Part shown: in pieces, positions 7,435-14,790 of the stretch
Layout of the letters: every line of letters starts with the position of its first letter
How positions within the stretch are numbered: the first letter of the stretch is position 1
From: Anaerolineales bacterium
GTDB lineage: Bacteria > Chloroflexota > Anaerolineae > 4572-78 > NAK82
Assembly: GCA_024643945.1 (NCBI GenBank)
Contig: JAHELX010000010.1
Location: 1-32,017, forward strand
Direction: 5' to 3'
Length of the DNA stretch: 32,017 nt
Translations under genes and position numbers: made by a program
The notes under the pieces: generated by a model
Told to the model about the DNA's origin: nothing
Databases searched by the model: none
The model's input: the letters and a program-made list of their open reading frames with translations, nothing else

Positions 7435-7502
7435 GGCCTAGCTCCTTTTGCAACAACAACAAGGCCGATTCCGACAATCCAAATCCACAATGGGATTGGC
7501 AT
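7401..7502 (-). CDS. Possible 33-residue membrane peptide
   Basis: A short frame begins MPIPLWIWIVGIGLVVVAKG and then turns basic (RPWARCPRTQKR). It would be a single membrane helix with a positively charged tail. The ATG has a strong AAGGAG 6 nt upstream, it starts 17 nt after the kinase stop, and it overlaps the methyltransferase start by 34 nt. The arrangement suggests translation, either as a small membrane protein of the operon or as a coupling leader for the methyltransferase. I do not recognise a family. Confidence 0.45.
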   Translation of the reverse strand: MPIPLWIWIVGIGLVVVAKGARPWARCPRTQKR

Positions 7503-7519
7503 GGTACTCTCCTTGCGGC

Positions 7520-9751
7520 CTACACGTTGACAGTAGTTCCGGTTCCTAATCGCACTGTCACCCGTGTCCCCTCTCCGGGCGCGCTCTCCAGCGCCAGGTG
7601 TCCTCCGATTGCTTGGGCCCGCTCCGACATCCCCAGCAGCCCCAAGCTCCCTTCCCGACCCCAGGTCGAGGCGGGGTCGAAGCCGTGCCCATCGTCGGCT
7701 ACCGTCAGCACCAGTCCGTCTCCCTCGCGGACCAGCGTCACCACCGCCTGCGAGGCCGCGGCGTGGCGCCAGGCATTGTTCAATGCTTCCTGGCTGATGC
7801 GGTATAATCCGATGGCACTCCCATCCGGTAGGGCCACGTCCTCCAGGTAGACCTCTACTGGTAATCCCCGCGCCGTCACTTCCCGCGCCAGCGCCCGCAG
7901 CGCTGCCGCCAGCCCCAACTGGTCTAAGGCCGTCGGGCGTAGGTGAGCGCATAAGTGCCGCAGTTCGTCGACCAGCACGCCGACCTGGCCGTGGAGATGT
8001 TCCACCTGTCCCGTTTCGTCACCCACCTCCTGGAGTGCCTCCAGCCGATAGCGCAGCCCAATCAGATCCTGGATCACGCCGTCATGTAGCTCCCGCGCCA
8101 GCTCGGCCCGCTCCTCCTCGCGGGCAACCAGCAGCCGCCGGTGCATCTCCTCCACCTCGGCCACCTTAGACCGCAACGTGGCCACCAGCCGCACGTTGTG
8201 TGCCGCCAAGGCCGCCTGGCGGCCTAAGACCGTCAGAATGTGCCTGTCTTCCGACCCCCACTCATCATCCAGACGTCTGGATAGGACCCAGACCCCGAGC
8301 GTGCGATCTTCCGCGACCAGGGGCATTATAGCCTGGCTCTGGCTCATCCTCACTTCCCTCGGCCCGGCCGCTTCATTCCCTCCCCCCCAGGCCTGTAGCC
8401 TCGGAATCTCCACTCCCCATGTGCCGACGAGCTCCATCTTCCCTTCTTGTTCCAGCCAGAGCGCCGCTCCTGGTAGATGCATAGCCTGGGGTACCCGGTG
8501 TACCAATACCTTAGCCAACGCTTCGGGGTCCAGCGCATAGGCCAGTGCTTGCCCCACCTCTTCGACCAGCCCCCGATAGTCGTACCAGCCGCCGTAGAAG
8601 AGCCGGTCCACCGCCCGCTGCACCCGATCCCGCAAGGGCCGGAAAGTGACGGCGGCGAGCAGCGCAATGGCAGCCCCCAGCGCTGCCCGCCCCACGAGGT
8701 GGGCTGGTAATAAGGTGTGAAAGAGCGTCAGCGCGGCGAAATATAGGCCGAAGAAGACGGCGCTTATCAGCAGATAAACCAACCCGCGGTTGAGGGTCCG
8801 GTCGAAGCCCATCAGGTTGTAGCGCCAGAGAGCGATAGCATAGGTGATCGGGATGAGGATCAGCGGCGGAATGGTGAATCTGAGGCGTAGCCACTGCACC
8901 CCGAAAAAGGCTGCCGGCGCAACAGTGAGCAGCGCAATCGGTCCGAAACCCAGCAACGTGCCGAAAACGATCAGCCGGATACGCTGGCGATCATAAGAAG
9001 AGGTAGAGGTCACGTAGTCGCCCAGCATTAACCCGATCGCAGCCACGAATCCCAAAAGCATCCACAGATTGTGTACCGGCTTTATAGGCCACACGGCACC
9101 TAATGCCAGTCCAGCCAGGTAGAGCGCGGCCAGCAGCCAGCGTTTCCTGGCCAGACAGCGCTGTTGTGGAAAGACTGCGTGAAAGTGAACCAACACCGGC
9201 GATAGTAAGCAGAATAGGACGTTGTAGCCTCTGGATGCAATTATCAGCCTTCCTGACAGGGTAAGCGCCACCAGCGCCGCGGCGCCGATCTGGCCCATAG
9301 CGTAGAACAAGCGCGTCTCGGTGGTATCGGGATGATTCAGCAGCACAATTATAGAGAAGAGGCAGGCAACCAACGCCACGAGCAGGCCGGGCAGCTCTCC
9401 GACCCGTCCCATCGCCGGAGGTGACGTGGTCGTCAGCGTCGTTGTGTACAGGCGATCCTCACGCCGAAAGGTGATGAGGATCATCTCGTGGGGCCGATAG
9501 AACCATTGTTCGCAGTTATTCCACCACGTTGGGGAACAGCCATCCGCGAAGAGGACCACGTCGCCGATCCGCAGCCCGGCTCTATCGGCCGGCCCGCCCG
9601 CATTCAGCCCCATGACGCGGCCGGTCGGATCCCAACTAACCCCATCATAAGCTCCCCGCAGCACGACGACACCCGCCCCGGCGATCAACGTTAGCACGAT
9701 CAGGGCAGGCAGCAGCCACAGATACCGCAGCAGTCTCCGGCTGGCCTTCAT
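7520..9751 (-). CDS. NarL-type sensor histidine kinase with extracytoplasmic PDZ-like domain, 7-TM-like region and GAF
   Basis: A membrane sensor kinase of 743 residues. Order: a first membrane helix (about residues 8-30), a PDZ-like segment (WDPTGRVMGLNAGGPADRAG then LRIGDVVLFADG), a block of about eight hydrophobic helices (about 115-345), a GAF-like domain (about 385-530), a HisKA_3 dimerisation helix with the phosphoacceptor in LARELHDGVIQDL (His556) and an HATPase domain (ISQEALNNAWRHA, VADDGHGFDP, GLLGMSERA). It should phosphorylate the response regulator encoded just upstream. The ATG at 9751 is preferred because it overlaps the regulator's stop as ATGA; an ATG at 9763 is possible. PDZ domains in this position may sense misfolded or peptide-like ligands, which is inference. 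Confidence 0.88.
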   Translation of the reverse strand: MKASRRLLRYLWLLPALIVLTLIAGAGVVVLRGAYDGVSWDPTGRVMGLNAGGPADRAGLRIGDVVLFADGCSPTWWNNCEQWFYRPHEMILITFRREDRLYTTTLTTTSPPAMGRVGELPGLLVALVACLFSIIVLLNHPDTTETRLFYAMGQIGAAALVALTLSGRLIIASRGYNVLFCLLSPVLVHFHAVFPQQRCLARKRWLLAALYLAGLALGAVWPIKPVHNLWMLLGFVAAIGLMLGDYVTSTSSYDRQRIRLIVFGTLLGFGPIALLTVAPAAFFGVQWLRLRFTIPPLILIPITYAIALWRYNLMGFDRTLNRGLVYLLISAVFFGLYFAALTLFHTLLPAHLVGRAALGAAIALLAAVTFRPLRDRVQRAVDRLFYGGWYDYRGLVEEVGQALAYALDPEALAKVLVHRVPQAMHLPGAALWLEQEGKMELVGTWGVEIPRLQAWGGGNEAAGPREVRMSQSQAIMPLVAEDRTLGVWVLSRRLDDEWGSEDRHILTVLGRQAALAAHNVRLVATLRSKVAEVEEMHRRLLVAREEERAELARELHDGVIQDLIGLRYRLEALQEVGDETGQVEHLHGQVGVLVDELRHLCAHLRPTALDQLGLAAALRALAREVTARGLPVEVYLEDVALPDGSAIGLYRISQEALNNAWRHAAASQAVVTLVREGDGLVLTVADDGHGFDPASTWGREGSLGLLGMSERAQAIGGHLALESAPGEGTRVTVRLGTGTTVNV

Positions 9752-10389
9752 ACTTTCACCCATCCGCGCTGAATCGCTTCCACCACCGCCGCCGTGCGAG
9801 AGGTGACGCCCAACTTGGCGTAGATGTTGCCCACGTGGAACTTCACCGTCCGCTCGCTGATGGCCAGCGCGGCGGCGATCTCGGCGTTCTCCTTGCCCTG
9901 GGCCATCAGTCCCAACACCTCCCGCTCCCGCTCGGTGAGAGGCATGTCCGCCGATCCCGGCGCCTTCCCTACCGCCTGGTGGATCACTTTGGACGCCACG
10001 CGGGGGCTGAGCCAGGTCTCCCCGTGCGCCACAGCCCGCACCGCCTCGACGAGCGTCGAGAGCCGCTCATCTTTGAGGGCGTAGCCTGTTGCTCCCGCCG
10101 CCAGCATGCCGAAGATGTACTCGTCGTCATCGAAGGCCGAGAGTACCAACACCTTGAGCGCTGCGTGGGCCTGGCGCAGGGCTTCCATTACCGGCACCGC
10201 ACCAGGCCCCGGCATGGTCACATCCAACAGCACCACATCCGGACGCAGCCGGCGCACCTGGCGGATCGTCTCCTCCCCATTGGCTGCCTCACCAACGACG
10301 TCAAAATCCTCTTCACACGCCAGCCGGTTGCGGATTCCCTCGCGCACTACCGGATGGTCGTCGGCCAGCAAGATACGGATGGCGCTCAT
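9748..10389 (-). CDS. NarL/LuxR-family response regulator
   Basis: The 213-residue protein has a receiver domain (acidic pair Asp10/Asp11, phosphoacceptor Asp56 in [10 protein letters not shown], Lys in ALKDERLS) and a C-terminal LuxR-type helix-turn-helix (about residues 148-210: [20 protein letters not shown], then [18 protein letters not shown]). The start ATG at 10389 has GGAGG 4 nt upstream. It is the first gene of the operon and overlaps the kinase start by four bases, the usual sign of translational coupling. Iterated repeats just upstream of its promoter suggest autoregulation. Confidence 0.92.
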   Translation of the reverse strand: MSAIRILLADDHPVVREGIRNRLACEEDFDVVGEAANGEETIRQVRRLRPDVVLLDVTMPGPGAVPVMEALRQAHAALKVLVLSAFDDDEYIFGMLAAGATGYALKDERLSTLVEAVRAVAHGETWLSPRVASKVIHQAVGKAPGSADMPLTEREREVLGLMAQGKENAEIAAALAISERTVKFHVGNIYAKLGVTSRTAAVVEAIQRGWVKV

Positions 10390-10428
10390 GCTCCCTCCAC
10401 CACTGAGATGATATGGACCTCATGGCTT

Positions 10429-10457
10429 AGTTTACCACACAAAACGATAGGCTTCAA
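10429..10457 (-). promoter_or_regulatory. Candidate promoter of the two-component operon
   Basis: On the minus strand TTGAAG (10457-10452), 17 nt, then TAAACT (10434-10429), about 40 nt upstream of the response-regulator ATG. Spacing is ideal and hexamers are reasonable sigma-70 matches. Repeats immediately upstream fit an activator site. Confidence 0.5.
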
Positions 10458-10474
10458 TGCCCTACAGGACAGAC

Positions 10475-10543
10475 TGAACCTCTCCTCCAGTATAGAGTCA
10501 ACCTGTCCTCCAGTACAGGATCAACCTGTCCCACAGGACGTTG
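10475..10543. repeat. Iterated 23-bp repeats (probable operator)
   Basis: Two and a half head-to-tail copies with a 23-bp period (10475-10497, 10498-10520, partial from 10521) share the pattern TNAACCTSTCCTCCAGTAYA. Each copy also holds a short dyad of the CCTGT..ACAGG kind. They lie directly upstream of the operon promoter, so a LuxR-type or other regulator binding in tandem is the simplest reading. Confidence 0.5.
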
Positions 10544-10621
10544 AAAGTCGCCCTCTTGTATGATAAAGTGAGGAGTGGAGGGGCTTGTCAAAGTTGAGTC
10601 GGTGTTTTCTCCTCTTTACAT

Positions 10622-10627
10622 TATAAT
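10622..10627 (+). promoter_or_regulatory. Candidate -10 box of the small-protein gene
   Basis: A perfect TATAAT occurs 65 nt before the preferred ATG at 10692. The best upstream hexamer, TTGAGT (10594-10599), is 22 nt away, too far for a classic sigma-70 pair, so the call rests mainly on the -10. Confidence 0.35.
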
Positions 10628-10691
10628 TTAAATGTGCGGAATGGTTGAGTTATATCTTATCGACTTTCACCACACGAACTTGGAGGGCGAA

Positions 10692-10946
10692 ATGTACGTT
10701 TACATCATAAAACTGGTGACTCACGACAGCTTTGCTATCAAGCACGTATGCGCCACACCTGAGAAGGCTATTGAGATGTCGATGGATGCAGGCCACAAGT
10801 ACTTGCTCACTGGTGGCTCCAAACGTGTGGCAGCCGACCGAGATTCCCTGGCAAAGCAACTCCTCGACGGGAAGGAGTTCTACCTCGCAAACACGCCAGA
10901 TTGGTCGGGTGACCTCATCTTTGTCTCAAGGTATGCCGTGGTGTAG
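10692..10946 (+). CDS. Small protein of unknown function
   Basis: The frame encodes 84 residues starting MYVYIIKLVTHDSFAIKH. The ATG at 10692 has GGAGG 5 nt upstream; an in-frame ATG at 10632 would fall near the expected transcript start and has no ribosome binding site. The protein is soluble-looking and mixed alpha/beta, with no recognised motif. It is divergent from the two-component operon across a 240-bp regulatory region. I cannot assign a role. Confidence 0.5.
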   Translation: MYVYIIKLVTHDSFAIKHVCATPEKAIEMSMDAGHKYLLTGGSKRVAADRDSLAKQLLDGKEFYLANTPDWSGDLIFVSRYAVV

Positions 10947-10989
10947 GACTGCGTCACAGTCTACTGCCTTGATCTGGACACTACCCATA

Positions 10990-11250
10990 CTTATTCGACG
11001 GACGTACATACCCAAACCGGGGACGACGGAGAAGCGCGGCTTGGGCATACCGGTGATGGCCGACTGGGCGTGTCAAGCCCTGGTGAAACAGGCGCTAGAG
11101 CCGGAGTGGGAAGCCCAATTCGAGCCAAACTCGTATGGCTTTCGCCCAGGCCGCTCGGCGCATGACACGATAGAGGCGATCTTCAATGCGATCTGCTTGA
11201 AACCCAAGTTCGTATTGGACGCCGACATCGAAAAGTGCTTCGACTTTTGA
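10990..11250 (+). pseudogene. Fragment of a group II intron reverse transcriptase/maturase
   Basis: About 85 codons read RRTYIPKPGTTEKRGLGIP, then ALVKQALEPEWEAQFEPNSY and GFRPGRSAHDTIEAIFNAI, ending DADIEKCFDF-stop. This matches reverse-transcriptase blocks 1-2 of LtrA-type intron-encoded proteins, where the sequence should continue as CFDRINH. Both ends are missing: there is no N-terminal part, and no YxDD catalytic block, maturase or endonuclease domain. The right break falls only a few bases before the ribosome binding site of the next gene. It is a dead remnant of a past intron insertion or rearrangement. Confidence 0.8.
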
Positions 11251-11263
11251 CAAGGAGATCGAG

Positions 11264-12196
11264 ATGAAAATCGGCCTACAAATACCTTGGTTTGACTGGC
11301 CTGGTAGTCCACAAAACATCGGCACCAAGCTGGTGGAAATGGCAAACGCGGCGGAGAATGCTAGGTTTTCGAGCCTATGGGTTATGGATCATTTCTTTCA
11401 GGTAGGTCAAGGGTTTGGTCCTCCTGAAGCACCAGTGCTGGAAGGGTATAGCACGATCGCATTTCTGGCAGCAGTAACACACCACGTCAAACTTGGTGTA
11501 ATGGTTACTGGGAATATCTATCGTCATCCAGGAATATTGATTAAGACAGTCACAACCCTGGACGTTCTTTCAGGGGGGAGAGCCTATCTTGGCATCGGTA
11601 CAGGATGGTATGAGCGTGAAGCAAAAGGTCTAGGAGTCCCATTGCCCCAATCTACACCGGAGTTTATCGAACGCCTGGAGGAGACCCTTCAGATAGCCAG
11701 GCACATGTGGAAAGGAGATCAATCTCCTTTCAGGGGTAAATACTATCAGCTTGATGAACCCATCAACAGCCCTCCACAATTGTCTCAGCCACACCCACCA
11801 ATTCTGATTGGAGGGGAAGGTGAAAAGAGAATGCTGCGATTGGTTGCGAAATATGGGGATGCATGCAACTTCCAACTCGGTACTTCATTAGAAGGATATG
11901 CATTATGGCTTAGAGAGCGTTATCAAAAGCGCAAAGAGGATTTGACAAGGAAACTCATTGTATTGAAGGAGCACTGCAACAAAGTTGGACGGTGCTACGA
12001 TGATATTGAACGCACTGTCCTTGGTACTATCAAACTGGCTCCTGACGCAATGAGCCCAACCGAAATAGTTGATCTGTGCCAAGAATTAGCAGAAATCGGA
12101 ATCCAGCATGTCATCTTCAACATGCCCAATGCCCACGAGATTGAACCTCTTGAGATTTTCGGGCGGGATGTCATTCCGCAGGTAACAAATGAATAA
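11264..12196 (+). CDS. F420-type LLM-class oxidoreductase
   Basis: A 310-residue TIM-barrel oxidoreductase of the luciferase family. Recognisable pieces are MKIGLQIPWFDWPG, GYSTIAFLAAVTHHVKLGVM, LDVLSGGRAYLGIGTGWYER, PPILIGGEGEKRMLRLVAKY and GDACNF. It resembles proteins annotated as probable F420-dependent oxidoreductases. Cofactor and substrate are inferred only. The ATG at 11264 has AAGGAG 6 nt upstream. It is distinct from the other LLM protein in the window (3664-4503) and is flanked by gene debris (a reverse-transcriptase fragment before, a broken aldo/keto reductase after), which suggests an acquired or rearranged segment. Confidence 0.85.
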   Translation: MKIGLQIPWFDWPGSPQNIGTKLVEMANAAENARFSSLWVMDHFFQVGQGFGPPEAPVLEGYSTIAFLAAVTHHVKLGVMVTGNIYRHPGILIKTVTTLDVLSGGRAYLGIGTGWYEREAKGLGVPLPQSTPEFIERLEETLQIARHMWKGDQSPFRGKYYQLDEPINSPPQLSQPHPPILIGGEGEKRMLRLVAKYGDACNFQLGTSLEGYALWLRERYQKRKEDLTRKLIVLKEHCNKVGRCYDDIERTVLGTIKLAPDAMSPTEIVDLCQELAEIGIQHVIFNMPNAHEIEPLEIFGRDVIPQVTNE

Positions 12197-12268
12197 GTAA
12201 ATGGAAAGCACGGCATACGGGCCCTGAGCGTCGAGGCCACAAAATAGCTTATCAGGAGACTATCATAG

Positions 12269-12457
12269 ATGTTCACACGAAAACTGGGGCGTAGCAATAT
12301 TGAAGTCAGCGCCATTGGGTTAGGTTGCATGCCTATCGGTGGGCCTTGGACGCACTGCGGACAATACTTTCACTTTGGTGAAGTTGACGATGCTGAATCA
12401 ATCCGAGCCATTCGCCGAGGGACGAGTTGGGAATTAGCTTTTTCGATACCGCTTTGA
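12269..12457 (+). pseudogene. Truncated, frameshifted aldo/keto reductase
   Basis: The start MFTRKLGRSNIEVSAIGLGC and the segment EVDDAESIRAIRR are typical of the N-terminus of aldo/keto reductases. The frame slips near 12420: from 12424 a different frame reads ELGISFFDTA, the family's next conserved block with the catalytic Asp. Homology ends there, so only about 60 of roughly 320 residues remain. The ATG has AGGAG upstream, so a short dead peptide could still be made. Confidence 0.8.
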
Positions 12458-12549
12458 CATCCCTGAGTTCCTCTCTTTCACCACGGTCGCTCGTGGCTAA
12501 TGTCTGGCGTTAGGCGGGCCGCTCGAGCGAGTGGCATCGAGCTGAACTA

Positions 12550-13224
12550 ATGGTGGATTCGTTAGGGTACTTGCATATTCAAATGGAGTTGGAAGGGCTG
12601 CGCCTGAATCAAGAGGGCTTGATAGTAGCTCCTGGCCCAGAAAGCGATAACCAACCACTTGTTATCATTGCCAAAACTATGGATGGGCGCACGGTTATGT
12701 ATCTTCACGAAATATTACCCGTCGGGCTTCAGGAAGAACTGTCCGTTCGCGAGAGTCAAGTCAGCTTTTCAAATATAGACGCTCTGCTAAATCTACTCGA
12801 CGCTTACGATATTCAGTACAAAGTTGGGCATTATAAAACATACGTTTTCCCAGAATGTTGTGCCGAGGCAGACACAAGAAGAGTAACGTGTTTCCAAAGG
12901 GACGATCCCAAGATAAAGAGCTTTGGTTTTGACAAACTTGCTGATAAAATCTACACCGTAGAGCAAGATGGAGTAATACTTTCAGCATGTGCATCAGTGC
13001 GACAGGACGCTAGGTGTGCCGAATCTTGGGTGTTTACTGCCCCTGAGCATAGAAGAAGAGGATTAGCACAGTTGGTTGTTACAGCTTGGGCGAAGAATGT
13101 AGTGCAGGATGGGATCGTGCCATTTTACAGCCACAAGATGGATAATAGGGCCTCAGCAAATTTGGCAAACAGGTTAGGGTTGATTCCAGTATTCGAGGAA
13201 ATTGGTATTGAAAGGCAAATATAA
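12550..13224 (+). CDS. GNAT-family N-acetyltransferase
   Basis: A 224-residue protein whose C-terminal half has the GNAT fold. It shows an acetyl-CoA pyrophosphate loop in PEHRRRGLAQ (RRxGLA type), preceded by AESWVFT and followed by HKMDNRASANLANRLGLIPV, as in FR47/RimI-like enzymes. The N-terminal part (about residues 1-130) is less conserved and may bind substrate. The acceptor is unknown. The ATG at 12550 lacks a clear ribosome binding site; the ATG at 12583 is an alternative. Its end overlaps the annotated start of the next gene. Confidence 0.8.
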   Translation: MVDSLGYLHIQMELEGLRLNQEGLIVAPGPESDNQPLVIIAKTMDGRTVMYLHEILPVGLQEELSVRESQVSFSNIDALLNLLDAYDIQYKVGHYKTYVFPECCAEADTRRVTCFQRDDPKIKSFGFDKLADKIYTVEQDGVILSACASVRQDARCAESWVFTAPEHRRRGLAQLVVTAWAKNVVQDGIVPFYSHKMDNRASANLANRLGLIPVFEEIGIERQI

Positions 13225-13927
13225 CAGGCAAGTCCGCCAACTCTCTCCCCTACACGACCGGATTGGTAGTCTGATTCAGACCAATAAGCCGATCATTGTT
13301 GTGGAGATGTTGGCAACAACTCTTTTTCCCCTGCTCTTGGCGCTTGCTCAGTTGTCAAGAACGATTATCCCGCTTTTTCTATTGGGCTGGTTGTCTCTTT
13401 GGTTGCGCCACAAGAGCTGGTGGGAAATAGGACTCCGTCGGCCCACACGATGGCCCCAGGTCATTCTTATAGGCAGTGGAATCGCTGGAGCAGGAGCGTA
13501 CCTTAGTGAAAAGGTAATCTCTCCTCTTCTGCTCCACCTGACGGGTGAGACACAACCCCAAGCCATCGAACTGGCTTCACTTCGGGGCAATCTTTTTTAT
13601 TTCCTGTTTCTCTTGATTGGAATATGGCTGCTGGCAGCGGTAGGGGAAGAATTAGTCTATCGAGGGTATGTCTTGAATCGTCTGGTTGACCTCTTTGGTC
13701 GTGGCAAGGTTGGATGGGGAATGGGGCTGATCGTGAGTTCTCTCATGTTCAGTTTAGGTCATGGAATATTCAACCGAGCGGTCATAATAGGTGGTTTTTT
13801 GATTGGCTTGATTGAGGGGGGGCTGTATCTGGCTAGCCGTCGGAACCTGTGGTTGTCCATTGTCTTTCACGGTACGTGGGACACAATCTTCCTCATCCTA
13901 TTCTTTCTGGGTCTTTCGTGGCGTTGA
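13202..13927 (+). CDS. CPBP-family intramembrane metalloprotease (Abi/CAAX-like)
   Basis: About 240 residues with at least six hydrophobic helices. The two metal-binding motifs of the CPBP (CAAX prenyl protease 2-like) family are visible: EELVYRG (EExxxR) and FSLGHG (FxxxH), with a third block SIVFHGTWD. Members act as prenyl-protein proteases or in bacteriocin self-immunity; the specific role here is unknown. The start is uncertain: TTG at 13202 overlaps the acetyltransferase by 23 nt, TTG at 13208 has GAGG at better spacing, and ATG at 13304 begins right at the first helix. Confidence 0.82.
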   Translation: MVLKGKYNRQVRQLSPLHDRIGSLIQTNKPIIVVEMLATTLFPLLLALAQLSRTIIPLFLLGWLSLWLRHKSWWEIGLRRPTRWPQVILIGSGIAGAGAYLSEKVISPLLLHLTGETQPQAIELASLRGNLFYFLFLLIGIWLLAAVGEELVYRGYVLNRLVDLFGRGKVGWGMGLIVSSLMFSLGHGIFNRAVIIGGFLIGLIEGGLYLASRRNLWLSIVFHGTWDTIFLILFFLGLSWR

Positions 13928-14126
13928 CTGTCCGGCGGCAAAGGCGTACGGCTGCCTGGACAATCAGGCATCAATACCCAATCTGGCAGCGGGCTTGCCA
14001 AGCGCATCCAGCCGTTAGGCAGCGGCACGAGAGTATCATCAAGGTCTGTAAATTCGCCGCATGAAGGCTAAAGCGTGATGATACCGTCGTCGTCAGTTCG
14101 AAAGACTTGGGAATTCGGAGATAAAA

Positions 14127-14696
14127 TTGAGCGAGAACGAACCCTATACGCAATTGCAGATGGTATGGCCGGAGCATCTGCTGAATGTCCCACCTGCTGT
14201 ACGATTGCCTTCTGGACACATATTGCGTACGTATTGTCAGGGAGATGAGCCCCGTTTTTACCAGGTCATGGAACTGGCGGGTTGGCCAGGATGGAATGAT
14301 GAGAAGTTGCGGCCCTGGCTCTTGAGAATTCTGCCAGAGGGCTGGTTTATGGCCGTCCACGAGGAGAGCAACGAAATCGTGGCGACCGCTATGGCCCTGC
14401 ACGATCACACATGGTTGCATCCTTTCTGCGGTGAGTTGGGTTGGCTGGCCGGTGACCCTGCCCACGCCGGCAAGGGATTAGGTATGGCCGTCTCTGCCGC
14501 TGTCACTGCGCGGTTCATTGATGCAGGATACCGCCATATCCACCTGTATAGCGAGGACTATCGGCGGCCAGCATTGAAAACCTACCTGAAGCTAGGGTAT
14601 GTACCCTTTCTATATACGCCGGAGATGCCGGAACGCTGGCGGGCGATCTGTACGCAACTGCAATGGCCGTTTACACCTGAGGCGTGGAGATCATGA
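14127..14696 (+). CDS. GNAT-family acetyltransferase (mycothiol synthase-like)
   Basis: The 189-residue protein has the GNAT acetyl-CoA loop in LAGDPAHAGKGLGMAVSAAV and the C-terminal block HLYSEDYRRPALKTYLKLGY, ending FLYTPEMPERW. The block LYxEDxRxxALxxYxxLGY resembles MshD-like and other small-molecule acetyltransferases. The acceptor is unknown. The start is TTG (14127), supported by GGAG 6 nt upstream; an ATG at 14160 is an alternative. It converges on the pyrophosphatase gene. Confidence 0.82.
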   Translation: MSENEPYTQLQMVWPEHLLNVPPAVRLPSGHILRTYCQGDEPRFYQVMELAGWPGWNDEKLRPWLLRILPEGWFMAVHEESNEIVATAMALHDHTWLHPFCGELGWLAGDPAHAGKGLGMAVSAAVTARFIDAGYRHIHLYSEDYRRPALKTYLKLGYVPFLYTPEMPERWRAICTQLQWPFTPEAWRS

Positions 14697-14790
14697 AACA
14701 TCGCTGCCCAGGCAGGCCCCACGACTTTTCAGCCGGTACATTCTCAGCCAAAGCGCTGTGCGCCTGCGTCCCTATGGCACTTCTACGGGT

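Noticed and set aside
12509..14020. Integron cassette flanked by attC-like GTTAGGC motifs (12509-12515 and 14014-14020) around the acetyltransferase and CPBP genes
   Set aside because: The matching RYYYAAC end of an attC site is missing upstream of both motifs, no long imperfect palindrome is visible and no integrase is present. Seven-base matches are expected by chance.
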